From: Candidatus Bathyarchaeota archaeon
GTDB lineage: Archaea; Thermoproteota; Bathyarchaeia; TCS64
Assembly (NCBI GenBank): GCA_026394265.1
Contig: JAPKYO010000004.1
Location: forward strand, 1-50,790
Reading direction: 5' to 3'
Length of the DNA: 50,790 nucleotides
Part shown: positions 24,082 through 32,479 of the stretch, piece by piece
How positions within the stretch are numbered: position 1 is the first letter of the stretch
How the letters are laid out: each line of letters starts with the position of its first letter
Notes under the pieces: generated by a model
The model's input: only the letters and a program-made list of their open reading frames with translations
What the model was told of the DNA's origin: nothing
Database searches by the model: none
Made by a program: the position numbers and the translations under genes

Positions 24082-24753
24082 ATGGCTCATAAACATCCGG
24101 GCTACAGATTCGAAAACGACTGGGAGCCCGAGTGGGCAGTCAACAACGCTAAGAACACCGCCGCAGGCATCGCACTACCCGTCTACGAAGAGATCAAACT
24201 AAACAACACGGTACTGAACCTCGAAAGCGTCAAACGATACCTGGAGAAGGCCCACAAGATAGCCATACAGGACTGCCCATGCCGCACGAAGCTCCACCAC
24301 TGCGACGCGCCACGGGACGTCTGCGTGCAACTGAACGACGCGGCCGAGAAGGGCATCGCCCGCGGGATATCGAGGGAGGTGACCATCGAGGAGGCCCTCG
24401 ACGCGGTCACGAGGGCACACGACGCAGGGCTCGTCCCCATGGCCTACATACGCACAGACACCCCCAAGCCAGAGGGCGTAAACTACGTCTGCAACTGCTG
24501 CTCCTGCTGCTGCAGCATCCTCGGCGCGACCCTAAGATTCGGCATGGCCCCCCACATCCTCAAGTCAATCGCCACCACCATGACCGATGAATCGAAGTGC
24601 ATATCCTGCGGCAAATGCGGAGACAGATGCCACTTCGGCGCCCGAAAAGTAGTGAATGGGAAGCTTGAGTACGACAAGGATCTGTGCTTCGGATGCGGAC
24701 TCTGCGTAAGCACATGCCCGACGAAGGCGATATCCTTGATTCAGCTAGTGTGA
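24082..24753 (+). CDS. 4Fe-4S dicluster ferredoxin-like protein
   Basis: A 223-residue iron-sulfur protein. The C-terminal 60 residues carry two classical 4Fe-4S motifs, CISCGKCGDRCHFGA and CFGCGLCVSTCPTKA. The N-terminal part holds additional cysteines, CPCRTKLHHCDAPRDVC (near residue 65) and CNCCSCCC (near 137), so more clusters or a catalytic metal site may exist. No membrane segment or signal is seen; a cytoplasmic electron carrier or oxidoreductase subunit is likely. It probably forms an operon with the PNPOx-like gene and is followed by a terminator-like hairpin. Confidence 0.8.
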   Translation: MAHKHPGYRFENDWEPEWAVNNAKNTAAGIALPVYEEIKLNNTVLNLESVKRYLEKAHKIAIQDCPCRTKLHHCDAPRDVCVQLNDAAEKGIARGISREVTIEEALDAVTRAHDAGLVPMAYIRTDTPKPEGVNYVCNCCSCCCSILGATLRFGMAPHILKSIATTMTDESKCISCGKCGDRCHFGARKVVNGKLEYDKDLCFGCGLCVSTCPTKAISLIQLV

Positions 24754-24810
24754 TCCGTGCAAATAGAGGGAGGTAAAGTAGCTCCATCCGCGTCTCATCG
24801 AGCCATTTTC

Positions 24811-24835
24811 TGCCCTATTTAGGGCAACTGTTTTT
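24811..24835 (+). terminator. Terminator-like hairpin after the ferredoxin gene
   Basis: TGCCCTA-TT-TAGGGCA is a perfect inverted repeat at 24811-24826, followed by ACTG and a run of five T. It lies between the ferredoxin gene and arcC. Confidence 0.5.
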
Positions 24836-24879
24836 AACGACTTTCGTTTAACGCTTATTCCTTCCAAGGAAGCGTAACT

Positions 24880-25827
24880 ATGGGAAAGCGTGTCTTGGTC
24901 GCCCTCGGCGGGAACGCCATCAAGCAACCCGACGAGAAGGGGACATTCGAGGAACAGATGAAGAACGTGGAGACCGCCTCCAAGCAGATCGCGCAGCTGG
25001 TGAGGCACGGCTACGAACTCGTCATCACACACGGCAACGGCCCACAGGTTGGGAACCTCTCAATCCAGCAGGAGGCCGCCGCGGACCAGGTGCCGCCCCA
25101 GCCGCTGGTCGTCCTAGGCGCCATGACGCAGGGCCAGATAGGCTACATGATGCAGCAGACCCTCCACAACATCCTTGACGGAGACGGCAAACAGGTAGCC
25201 ACTATAGTCACACAGGTGCTCGTGAGCCCGGAGGACCCCGACTTCAAGGACCCGACCAAACCCGTCGGCCCATTCTACGCCGAGGAGGTAGCCAAGAAAC
25301 TCTCGGCGGAGCGCGGCTGGGTTGTGAAGAAGGTGAGACCTACGGGCGACAAGACCTGGAGGCGCGTCGTGCCATCCCCTGCGCCGCTCGGGATCGTCGA
25401 GGCTAAGGCGATAAGGACGATGGTTGAGGCGGGGATGATAGTCATTGCCTCCGGAGGCGGCGGTATACCCGTCTACAGGAACAAATCCGGTAAGCTTGAG
25501 GGGGTTGACGCGGTCATCGACAAGGATAGGGCCGGCGCGAAGCTCGCCGAGGAGGTGGGCTCAAACGTCCTGCTCGTACTCACCGACGTAGAGTACGCCA
25601 TGATCGACTACGGCAAGCCCACACAGACGCCGATAAGGAGGATGAACGTCGCCGAGGCGAAGAAGCGCCTCTCCGAGGGCCACTTCGGGGCGGGCAGCAT
25701 GGGCCCCAAGGTCGAGGCCGCGCTGGGCTTCGTGGAGCGCGGCGGCGAGAGGGCGGTGATCACGAGCCTCGCGAAGGCCGTCGACGCCCTCGAGGACAAG
25801 ACAGGGACACACATCGTCCGCGCCTGA
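24880..25827 (+). CDS. arcC: Carbamate kinase
   Basis: Interconverts carbamoyl phosphate plus ADP with ATP, CO2 and ammonia; usually the last step of arginine or agmatine fermentation, or carbamoyl-phosphate supply in archaea. LVALGGNAIKQPDEKGTFEEQ, ITHGNGPQVGN, VPSPAPLGIVEA, ASGGGGIPVY and VLLVLTDVEYAMIDYGKPTQ are amino-acid-kinase-fold carbamate kinase motifs. 315 residues, normal. Ornithine carbamoyltransferase is not in the window; a distant arginine-deiminase-fold gene lies at 48.8 kb. AT-rich sequence upstream (GTTTAACGC and CGCTTATTCC) may be the promoter. Confidence 0.95.
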   Translation: MGKRVLVALGGNAIKQPDEKGTFEEQMKNVETASKQIAQLVRHGYELVITHGNGPQVGNLSIQQEAAADQVPPQPLVVLGAMTQGQIGYMMQQTLHNILDGDGKQVATIVTQVLVSPEDPDFKDPTKPVGPFYAEEVAKKLSAERGWVVKKVRPTGDKTWRRVVPSPAPLGIVEAKAIRTMVEAGMIVIASGGGGIPVYRNKSGKLEGVDAVIDKDRAGAKLAEEVGSNVLLVLTDVEYAMIDYGKPTQTPIRRMNVAEAKKRLSEGHFGAGSMGPKVEAALGFVERGGERAVITSLAKAVDALEDKTGTHIVRA

Positions 25828-25873
25828 GCCTCCAGCTTATATCTAGCTAAAACCCATTCTCCCACGATCAAAC

Positions 25874-26182
25874 TTGGTTGAGATACTCACTCCTCTCCTG
25901 ACACAGCTCGGAGTAGGCGGAGTCGCTGGACTCTGCGTTGGATACGCCCTCAAGAAGATGGGAAAGATAGTAGCGTTCATCATAGGTCTGGCGTTCATCG
26001 GTCTCGAGCTGCTTGCGTACAAGGGCATAATCGACATTCACTACGACGCACTCCAGGCGTGGGGGAGCGAGCTGATCGGTCAGGTCGGTGCGCTGGAGGG
26101 TGTGATGACTCTCATCATCGCCAACCTGCCCTTCGCGGCGAGCTTCCTCGTGGGATTCGCCATCGGCCTCAAGATGGGCTGA
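25874..26182 (+). CDS. FUN14-family membrane protein
   Basis: A 102-residue protein with glycine-rich hydrophobic segments: LGVGGVAGLCVGYALKKMGKIVAFIIGLAFIGLELLAYKGII and a C-terminal LPFAASFLVGFAIGLKMG. This GxxxGxxxGYxxKK pattern is that of the FUN14 family, small membrane proteins common in archaea with unknown function. TTG at 25874 is the only good start; CTTATATC at 25835-25842 is a probable TATA box. The 3' end overlaps the convergent methyltransferase gene by 14 bases. Confidence 0.75.
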   Translation: MVEILTPLLTQLGVGGVAGLCVGYALKKMGKIVAFIIGLAFIGLELLAYKGIIDIHYDALQAWGSELIGQVGALEGVMTLIIANLPFAASFLVGFAIGLKMG

Positions 26183-26711
26183 GGCGGACACAGTAGAGCC
26201 TCTCGAAGAAGAGGGGCTTCTCTTCGAGAACCTCCCATTGATACCCGTATCCTCCCCCCGAGATGCCCGTCTCGGAGGAGTAGATCAGGAGGATCGAGCC
26301 TCCGGCTGACAGGTGTTTGTGGGCTTCTCCGAGGAAACGTTCGATGGTCTCTCCTCCCCTCTCCCCGCCCGCCCATGTGGGGTCCTTCAACTCGCCCTCT
26401 GACGGTAAATACGGGGGGTTGAATATTGCCCAGTCGAAGCGGTCATCGATCTCCGTGAAGAGGTCGGATACCACGAAGGTCATCTTGCTTAGGACACCCG
26501 CTTCGGTTGCCCTCCTCTTCGCGGCTTCGATCGCCTCCGGGTTTATATCCGCGGCTAAGACGCTGTCGACCTCGGACTTCTGGGCGGCGGTCACCGCCTG
26601 TATGCCGCTCCCGGTTCCCATGTCCAGAACCCTGCCCGTGACCAGCCTGCTTACGTGTCTCTGGAGCAGATGAGAGTCCTCTGATGGCTGGTAGACTGAG
26701 CTCACGCACAT
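26169..26711 (-). CDS. HemK/PrmC-like N5-glutamine methyltransferase
   Basis: SAM-dependent class I methyltransferase of 180 residues. Motif I is VLDMGTGSGIQAV, the acidic loop is AADINPEAIEA and the catalytic NPPY is in IFNPPYLPSEGE. It resembles the archaeal/eukaryal Mtq2 proteins that methylate a Gln in translation factors such as release factor aRF1. The start VYQPSEDSHLLQ fits Mtq2-type sequences. The Mtq2 assignment is inferred from NPPY, short length and start. The N-terminal substrate-recognition domain of bacterial PrmC is absent, as expected for archaea. Confidence 0.85.
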   Translation of the reverse strand: MCVSSVYQPSEDSHLLQRHVSRLVTGRVLDMGTGSGIQAVTAAQKSEVDSVLAADINPEAIEAAKRRATEAGVLSKMTFVVSDLFTEIDDRFDWAIFNPPYLPSEGELKDPTWAGGERGGETIERFLGEAHKHLSAGGSILLIYSSETGISGGGYGYQWEVLEEKPLFFERLYCVRLSPS

Positions 26712-26730
26712 TTAGAGGTGGAGGCTGTAG

Positions 26731-26988
26731 ATGGGGGTTCCGCATTGGTGGAATACTGATACAATCTCACTGAACGGTGACGATGACCCGCTTCTTGAGC
26801 GGGGGGAGATATTCGAGGTCGATATCGACTTTACAGCGATGGTGACCCCGAACACGATCTCGGCGTGGGGGCTGTACCCTCACCCGTATGAGTCGTGGCA
26901 GAACACCTTGAAGCCGACGCAGGGCGGCACGCTGACCCTGAGGAGAACCCTCGGGACCATCAACAGGACCGTAGAGGCCATCTATTAG
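26731..26988 (+). CDS. Small protein resembling an archaellin/archaeal pilin C-terminus
   Basis: An 85-residue product, LLERGEIFEVDIDFTAMVTPNTISAW then LKPTQGGTLTLRRTLG, resembles the beta-sheet end of archaeal flagellins and type IV pilins. The N-terminal class III signal peptide and hydrophobic helix are missing, and no such sequence lies upstream, where the HemK-like gene begins on the other strand. ATG at 26731 has GGAGG 6 bases upstream, so it may be translated. It may be a fragment of a pilin gene or a stand-alone protein; I cannot tell. Confidence 0.5.
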   Translation: MGVPHWWNTDTISLNGDDDPLLERGEIFEVDIDFTAMVTPNTISAWGLYPHPYESWQNTLKPTQGGTLTLRRTLGTINRTVEAIY

Positions 26989-27010
26989 GCCCCCCTTTTC
27001 CCCGAGAAAC

Positions 27011-28465
27011 TTAGTATGTTCTTGAGACGTAGGCGACGCTCTTCGCCGGGTCTCCGCATACTATGCATGGGCCTGTGGGTTCCTCGTGGTGGTCCCAGAG
27101 TGTTCCCCTGATCTCGCCGCTGACCTGCTCCTTGAGTCTCTCGGCGCAGTTTACGTCGCCGCACCAGTTTATGCGGACGAGTTTCTTCTGCTCCATGTAG
27201 TCGCGTAGTTCGTCGGTTGTGGAGGCGGTCGTGAGGCGGTCTTCGAGGACCTTCCTGCTCTTGGAGGCGAGGTTCTCCTGGATGGCGGCGAATAGGCTCC
27301 TCGTGGCTGCGGGGAGGTCCTTGAGTTCGGCCTTGCTCTTCTCGAATGTGTCCCTGCGGACGAAGGTGACTGTCTTTGAGTCGGCTTCGCGTGGGCCGAC
27401 TTCTATGCGGAGCGGTACGCCGAACATCTCCCACTTGTAGTATTTTTCGCCTGGGCGGAGGCGGTCATCGTCGTCGACGACCGTCCTTATTCCGGCGTCG
27501 GTGAGGGTCTTCGCGACCTCCTTGGCGTAGTCCTTGCCGATCTCCTCCTTGCCCTTTACTGGGATGGGGATGACGACTACTTGCTTCGGGGCGATTATTG
27601 GTGGGAGGATGAGGCCGTGGTCGTCGCCGTGCTGGCTTATGACCGCGGCGAGGGTCCTCCCGAAGCCCATTCCGTAGCAGGTGTTCGTGGCGTTGACCTG
27701 CTCGCCCTTCTCGTTCTCGTATGTGATCTCGAAGGCTTTGCCGAAGTTGTATCCGAGCTGGTGGACTGTGCCGATCTGGTTGGATTTGCCGTCTGGGTTC
27801 CAGGCGTCGAAGGCTACGCTGTAGTCGGCTCCGGCGAATTTGTCGAACTCTGGGCGCTTGAGGCGGATGTAGCTGAGGCCGAGGGCGTCGTAGACTTGGC
27901 TGTAGATGTCGATTGCCATGAGTACGTTTGCTTCGGCTTCATCGTATGTGGCGTGGGCGGTGTGTCCCTCGTTCCAGAGGAACTCGCGTCCCCTGTAGAG
28001 TGGGCGTGTGGCCTTTGTCTCGTAGCGGTAGACGTTGCAGGTCTGGTTCATCCGTATTGGTAGGTCTGCGTGGCTCCTTGTCCAGAGCTTGAACATTGGG
28101 TATATGGCGGTCTCGCTGGTCGGGCGGAGTACGAGTCTCCTCTCGAGTTCGTTCTCGCCGGCGTGTGTGATCCAGAAGACCTCGCCGCTGAAGCCCTTGA
28201 TGTGCTCCGCCTCCTTCTGGAAGCTGTCCTCGGGTATGACTACCGGGAACTGCATGGGGTCGTGTCCCGAGGCGTCGAGCTTCTCCTCTAGCATGGCGAT
28301 GATCCGCTTGGCTATGCTGAAGCCCCACCCCGTGTAGACTGTGAAGCCCTTGACGGGGTAGCGGTCGTCGGCGATCTTTGCCTCTAGTAATAGGTTGTCA
28401 TACCAGTCGCTGAAGCTATCCTTCTTGATTAGCTCCTTCTTATCTGAGGCTTGGTTCCCGGTCAT
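27011..28465 (-). CDS. proS: Prolyl-tRNA synthetase, archaeal/eukaryal type
   Basis: Charges tRNA-Pro. Class II catalytic core: FPVVIPEDSFQKEAEHIKGF, LVLRPTSETAIYPMF (motif 2 region), QTCNVYRYETKATRPLYRGREFLWNEGHTAH and motif 3 in GMGFGRTLAAVISQHGDDHG. The anticodon-binding domain follows (PKQVVVIPIPVKGKE). The C-terminal extension has zinc-site cysteines (CGDVNCAERL, CIVCGD) and ends in Tyr, a hallmark of the archaeal/eukaryal form. 484 residues, normal. Start ATG at 28465. Confidence 0.97.
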   Translation of the reverse strand: MTGNQASDKKELIKKDSFSDWYDNLLLEAKIADDRYPVKGFTVYTGWGFSIAKRIIAMLEEKLDASGHDPMQFPVVIPEDSFQKEAEHIKGFSGEVFWITHAGENELERRLVLRPTSETAIYPMFKLWTRSHADLPIRMNQTCNVYRYETKATRPLYRGREFLWNEGHTAHATYDEAEANVLMAIDIYSQVYDALGLSYIRLKRPEFDKFAGADYSVAFDAWNPDGKSNQIGTVHQLGYNFGKAFEITYENEKGEQVNATNTCYGMGFGRTLAAVISQHGDDHGLILPPIIAPKQVVVIPIPVKGKEEIGKDYAKEVAKTLTDAGIRTVVDDDDRLRPGEKYYKWEMFGVPLRIEVGPREADSKTVTFVRRDTFEKSKAELKDLPAATRSLFAAIQENLASKSRKVLEDRLTTASTTDELRDYMEQKKLVRINWCGDVNCAERLKEQVSGEIRGTLWDHHEEPTGPCIVCGDPAKSVAYVSRTY

Positions 28466-28592
28466 GTTTCCTCAACCCTTCGAGGGGTTGTGGGGTGATT
28501 AAAAAGGTGTTGCGTTTGGGGGTGTTTTATGTCATAAAAACGTTAAAAAACTGGTTCTCGCGCGGGCGTGTCCCGCCGATGGCTCACTGAGC

Positions 28593-28709
28593 TTAGTAGC
28601 TTCTCGGTGGCCTGTGCTTTGCGAAGCATTCGTTGCAGTAGACGGGTCTGCTCTCGTTAAATTTTTGTGTGTTTTTTGTGGGATTTTTGGTTGGTTTGTG
28701 GTTGCGCAT
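28593..28709 (-). CDS. Small protein with half of a zinc-ribbon (possible remnant)
   Basis: A 38-residue product from ATG 28709 ends FNESRPVYCNECFAKHRPPRSY. This matches the C-terminal half of the short archaeal zinc-ribbon proteins of the form CxxC...RPVYCxECY. The first CxxC pair is not present; upstream the same frame stays open through a Pro/Lys/Asn-rich stretch to inside vapC without another start. It may be a truncated gene or a protein with one CxxC. A hairpin GCGGG/CCCGC (28562-28576) and T-rich sequence after the stop could terminate transcription. Confidence 0.4.
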   Translation of the reverse strand: MRNHKPTKNPTKNTQKFNESRPVYCNECFAKHRPPRSY

Positions 28710-28824
28710 GTGGGTGGGGGAGGGGGTACCTTCGTCGCCGTCGCGATTCGATGGTTTGGGGGCTTCTTTTAGGATTTGGGGCTGTTTTATGGTGATTCGT
28801 GACGGTGGTGATTTCGCGGTGGAG

Positions 28825-29223
28825 CTACCGTTTGTCGATGTTTGCGCTACCGGTGGCTGTGACGTATCTCGCCGCCACCTTCCTGAGTTTGGTGTCGTCG
28901 GTGACTAGGATGGACGCCGTGGTGACGGCGGCGTGTATGTATGATGCGTCGTAGTAGCTGAGGCGTTCTCTGGAAGCTATCTCAAGCACCGTTTCAGCGT
29001 CATCTACTATTATCTCGGTCATGAATCGGAGGGTTTCAAGGGTCTTAGTTAGGTATTGTTTGCCGGCGTCCTCGGTCATCTCGTGGGTGAGGTTCACCAT
29101 CTTCCACACGGCGTTTCCTATCTCGTACTGGGCGAGGGGTGTCGTGACGTGGTCGATGTACAACTCCGTCTTTCCCTCGTGACTGAGGTTGATGATTGCT
29201 GAGGAGTCAAAGAGGAGGCTCAA
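28825..29223 (-). CDS. vapC: PIN-domain ribonuclease toxin, VapC family
   Basis: A 132-residue PIN domain protein. The acidic residues of the RNase site are seen in LLFDSSAIINL (N-terminal Asp), YEIGNAVWKM (Glu), YYDASYIHAA (Asp) and LVTDDTKL (Asp). VapC toxins cleave tRNA or rRNA when not held by the antitoxin. Its start overlaps the upstream antitoxin gene by 4 bases, the usual VapBC order. Codon use is not clearly foreign. Confidence 0.85.
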   Translation of the reverse strand: MSLLFDSSAIINLSHEGKTELYIDHVTTPLAQYEIGNAVWKMVNLTHEMTEDAGKQYLTKTLETLRFMTEIIVDDAETVLEIASRERLSYYDASYIHAAVTTASILVTDDTKLRKVAARYVTATGSANIDKR

Positions 29224-29450
29224 CGCTCGTCACGGGACTCCCGTATTGCCTGTACCCATCTCTCCTTGGGAATCTTCTTGATGAGTTTTCCCGCCTCGTT
29301 CATGTCCTTAATGAGTCGCGCCCTCTTCTTCTCCCTGATTGCGTCGTCGATGGCCTTCTTGATGACGTCTGAGGGGCTTATGCCGAGTTGCTCCATCTCC
29401 TCCTTCTTGCTCTTCTCTATCTTCGCGGATACGGTTGCCATCTCGGTCAT
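29220..29450 (-). CDS. vapB: VapB-type antitoxin
   Basis: A 76-residue protein with an N-terminal DNA-binding-like segment MATVSAKIEKSKKEEMEQLGISPSDVIKKAIDDAIREKKR (ribbon-helix-helix-like pattern), then a basic tail that would cover the toxin. ATG at 29450 is preferred over a TTG at 29462; the next ATG is at 29441. TTTTAATAC on the minus strand (about 29482-29490) would start transcription near 29460. It forms a two-gene unit with vapC and probably represses itself through the repeats upstream. Confidence 0.75.
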   Translation of the reverse strand: MTEMATVSAKIEKSKKEEMEQLGISPSDVIKKAIDDAIREKKRARLIKDMNEAGKLIKKIPKERWVQAIRESRDER

Positions 29451-29453
29451 CTT

Positions 29454-29497
29454 TACTACCAAATCGTATTACCAAATCGTAGTATTAAAACGTAGTA
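29454..29497 (-). promoter_or_regulatory. Repeated operator-like sites upstream of vapBC
   Basis: Two exact 12-base copies of TACCAAATCGTA (29457-29468 and 29470-29481) are followed by a partial copy AAAACGTA (29487-29494). TACTAC (29454-29459) is inverted relative to GTAGTA (29479-29484 and 29492-29497). The sites overlap the probable TATA element, fitting autorepression by VapB or the VapBC complex (inference). Confidence 0.6.
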
Positions 29498-29570
29498 CCG
29501 TTAGTTTTGTCTACCCCGCGCAGTCTCTTGGATATTGTTTTTATCTGGGCCGACTGAAGGTCTCTACGCC

Positions 29571-32438
29571 TTGGCCGAGGGAAACGTCTTCCAGCTGCTC
29601 TGCAGGCCCGTCCGGCGTCTCCTAGAGGAGCGTGGGTTCACTGAGCCGACGGAGCCGCAGAAGAGGATGATTCCCTTGATTCTGGAGGGAAAGAACGTGC
29701 TTCTGATCTCGGCGACGGCGACGGGGAAGACGGAGGCGGCGATGCTGCCCGTGATGGACCGGTTCCTCATGTCGGGGCAGAGGAAGCCGGGGATAAGCAT
29801 CCTCTACATCACGCCCCTCCGCGCACTGAACCGGGACATCCTCGACAGGATGACGTACTGGTGTAACCGGCTGGACATAAAGCTGGGGATACGCCACGGG
29901 GACACGGGGAGCCAGGAGAGGAACAGGCAGAGGACGAGCCCCCCCGACATGCTCATCACCACCCCCGAGACGCTGCAGGCGATACTCCTCGGGCGCACCC
30001 TGAAGCAGTACCTGAAGAGCGTCCGCTGGATTATCATCGATGAGATTCACGAGCTGGCGGATAACAAGAGGGGGAGCCAGCTCTCACTCGCGCTGGAGAG
30101 GCTCCGGGAGCTTACGCCGCAGCCGCCCCAGATGATCGGTTTGAGCGCCACGATCGGTAGCCCCGACAAGGTGGCTGCCTTCCTAGCCGGATCGAACAGG
30201 CAGGTGGAGATCATTCAGGTCTCCGCCCTCAGGGAGACGAGGTTCGAGATCGTGTACCCGGAGCCGGAGGCGGAGGACTTCGAGACGGCTACCACCCTCT
30301 TCACCCACCCCGAGGTCTCCGCGAGGCTGCGCGCCATACGCCGCCTCATAGAGGAGCACCAGACGACGCTCGTGTTCACGAACACGCGTAGCACGAGCGA
30401 GATGCTGGCGAGCAGGTTCAACCTCTGGGACACGGATTTCCCGGTGAGCATTCACCACGGGTCGCTGGCGAAGACGAGCCGGATCGCGGCGGAGCAGGGG
30501 CTCAAGGAGGGGCTGCTGCGTACCGTCATCTGCACGAGCAGCCTTGAGCTTGGCATCGACATCGGCAGCATCGACCTAGTCATCCAGTATAACAGCCCCC
30601 GGCAGGTAACTCGGCTCCTGCAGCGCGTTGGGCGGAGCGGTCACCGTTTGGGCAGGGTCAGCAAGGGCGTGATCATCAGCCTGAACAGCGACGACGCCTT
30701 CGAGTCGATGGTCATCTGCCGCCGCGCCCTCGGCGAGGTGATGGAGCCCCTCCGCGTCCCCGAGAAGCCATACGACGTGATGGTCAACCAGATCACGGCG
30801 GAGCTTATGGCGCGTGGGCGCCTCTACTTCCTGCAGGTCGCCAACCTCTTCAAGGGCGCCTACCCGTTCCGCGACATCACCACCGAGGACGTGAAGTTCG
30901 TCGCCGGCTACATGCACAACAGGTTCCCGCGCCTCGCGTGGGTCTCGGCGGAGGACGAGGTCATCATCCGCCCCCGGGGCAGCCGGAAGACCATCTACAC
31001 CTACTTCTTCAACAACCTGAGCATGATACCCGACGAGAAGGACTACCTCGTGCTAGAGGCGAAGGATGAGTCCCCCGTGGGCGTGCTTCAGGAGGCGTTC
31101 GTGGCGGAGTACGCGAAGCCGGGCGTCAAATTCACCCTCCGGGGGAGGGCGTGGAAGATTCTGAACGTCCACAACGACAAGATATATGTGAAGGCGGAGG
31201 ACGACCCGACGGGCGCCATCCCTAGCTGGATTGGGGAGGAGATCCCGGTGCCGCTTGAGGTGGCGTTGGAGGTCGGCAGGATCAAGGCGCAGATCGAGGA
31301 CGGGCTTACCGCCGGTGAGTCGACGAAGACGATAGCCGGGAAGCTGGCGGAGGTCTACCCCGCGAGCCAGTCGACGATGGAGCGCGCCATAAGGGAGCAG
31401 GTCGATCACCACAAGGCGGGATACCCAGCACCCACCGACAAACGCGTCCTACTCGAAGAGTGGGAGGACAACGTCCTCATCCACGCCAACTTCGGCACAC
31501 TCGTCAACCGCACACTCGCCAGAGTCATAGGCCACGTCATAAGCGAGGAGACGGGCTACCCCGTCGGCGTCCAGCAGGAGACATACATGATGTCGACCCA
31601 GACCGTCGGCGAGATAGACTCCCGCTACGTCGCAAGGATGCTCAAGACACTCGCCAACAAGGACGTGGAGAAGATCATAGAAAACGCCGTCACCAAGACG
31701 GGTCTCTTCAAGCGTCGCCTCATCAACGTCGCCCGGAAGGCGGGGGCGCTCAGCAAGTTCGCCGACTTCAGCAACGTCACCATCGGCCGGCTGATGAAGA
31801 GCTTCGAGAACACAGCCGTCTACGAGGAGGCGCTCAAGGACACATACAGGCTCGACCTAGACGTCGAGGGCACCATAAGCCTCCTCAAGAAGATGGCGGA
31901 GGGGGAGATAGAGATCGTCGTCCTCGACACGGAGGGGCAGCTCACGCCCCTCGGCAAGATGGCGGTCGAGGGCATCAGCATGAAGACCGACATCGTCCCA
32001 CCCGACAAGATGGATCGGATCATACTCGAATCCGCGAAGGCCCGCCTCTACGGGGAGACCCGGATACTCGCCTGCCACGGCAAGCACGACTGGATCGACT
32101 CACAGCGCGTCAAGGACCTACCCGAGAAGCTAGTCTGCCCCAACTGCGGCTCAACGGAGATCGCCGTCTACGACCGCGGCATCGAGGAGGTGCAGGAGCT
32201 GCTCGCGCAGGAGAGGAGCCGAAGCGTGAAGGAGAAGCCGAAGTGGTGGGAGAGGGGCAAGGACGTGTCGAAGCTCGTCTCCATGTACGGGCGCCGCGCC
32301 GCCATAATAGGCTCCGCGAAGCGCGTCGACCTAACCGACGCCTGGGACATCCTCGCCCAGACGGAGGGCGAGTCCGACGACTTCTTCAACAAGATCGTCG
32401 AAGCCGAGCGCGCCGCCCTGAAGAAGCGCTTCGTCTAG
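29571..32438 (+). CDS. lhr: Lhr-type DEAD/DEAH superfamily 2 helicase
   Basis: ATP-dependent 3'-5' helicase of about 955 residues. Walker A is the variant SATATGKTE, motif II IIIDEIHEL, motif III GLSATIGS and motif VI LQRVGRSGHRLGR. Winged-helix and Lhr-type core segments follow (for example FNNLSMIPDEKDYLV). A CPNCG knuckle near residue 853 with a more distant Cys-His (ILACHGKHD) suggests a zinc site. TTG at 29571 is favoured because TTTTTATC at 29537-29544 would start transcription there; TTG 29535 is the upstream alternative. Archaeal Lhr proteins are linked to DNA repair or RNA metabolism. Confidence 0.9.
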   Translation: MAEGNVFQLLCRPVRRLLEERGFTEPTEPQKRMIPLILEGKNVLLISATATGKTEAAMLPVMDRFLMSGQRKPGISILYITPLRALNRDILDRMTYWCNRLDIKLGIRHGDTGSQERNRQRTSPPDMLITTPETLQAILLGRTLKQYLKSVRWIIIDEIHELADNKRGSQLSLALERLRELTPQPPQMIGLSATIGSPDKVAAFLAGSNRQVEIIQVSALRETRFEIVYPEPEAEDFETATTLFTHPEVSARLRAIRRLIEEHQTTLVFTNTRSTSEMLASRFNLWDTDFPVSIHHGSLAKTSRIAAEQGLKEGLLRTVICTSSLELGIDIGSIDLVIQYNSPRQVTRLLQRVGRSGHRLGRVSKGVIISLNSDDAFESMVICRRALGEVMEPLRVPEKPYDVMVNQITAELMARGRLYFLQVANLFKGAYPFRDITTEDVKFVAGYMHNRFPRLAWVSAEDEVIIRPRGSRKTIYTYFFNNLSMIPDEKDYLVLEAKDESPVGVLQEAFVAEYAKPGVKFTLRGRAWKILNVHNDKIYVKAEDDPTGAIPSWIGEEIPVPLEVALEVGRIKAQIEDGLTAGESTKTIAGKLAEVYPASQSTMERAIREQVDHHKAGYPAPTDKRVLLEEWEDNVLIHANFGTLVNRTLARVIGHVISEETGYPVGVQQETYMMSTQTVGEIDSRYVARMLKTLANKDVEKIIENAVTKTGLFKRRLINVARKAGALSKFADFSNVTIGRLMKSFENTAVYEEALKDTYRLDLDVEGTISLLKKMAEGEIEIVVLDTEGQLTPLGKMAVEGISMKTDIVPPDKMDRIILESAKARLYGETRILACHGKHDWIDSQRVKDLPEKLVCPNCGSTEIAVYDRGIEEVQELLAQERSRSVKEKPKWWERGKDVSKLVSMYGRRAAIIGSAKRVDLTDAWDILAQTEGESDDFFNKIVEAERAALKKRFV

Positions 32439-32479
32439 CCGAAGATTTTAACCCGGCTGGGCACCTCTCTCTTCTCGAC

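Noticed and set aside
31460..32479. Plus-strand frame inside lhr that runs into aroM
   Set aside because: Arg-rich shadow of the helicase. The real AroM protein starts at ATG 32480 with a TATA box upstream.
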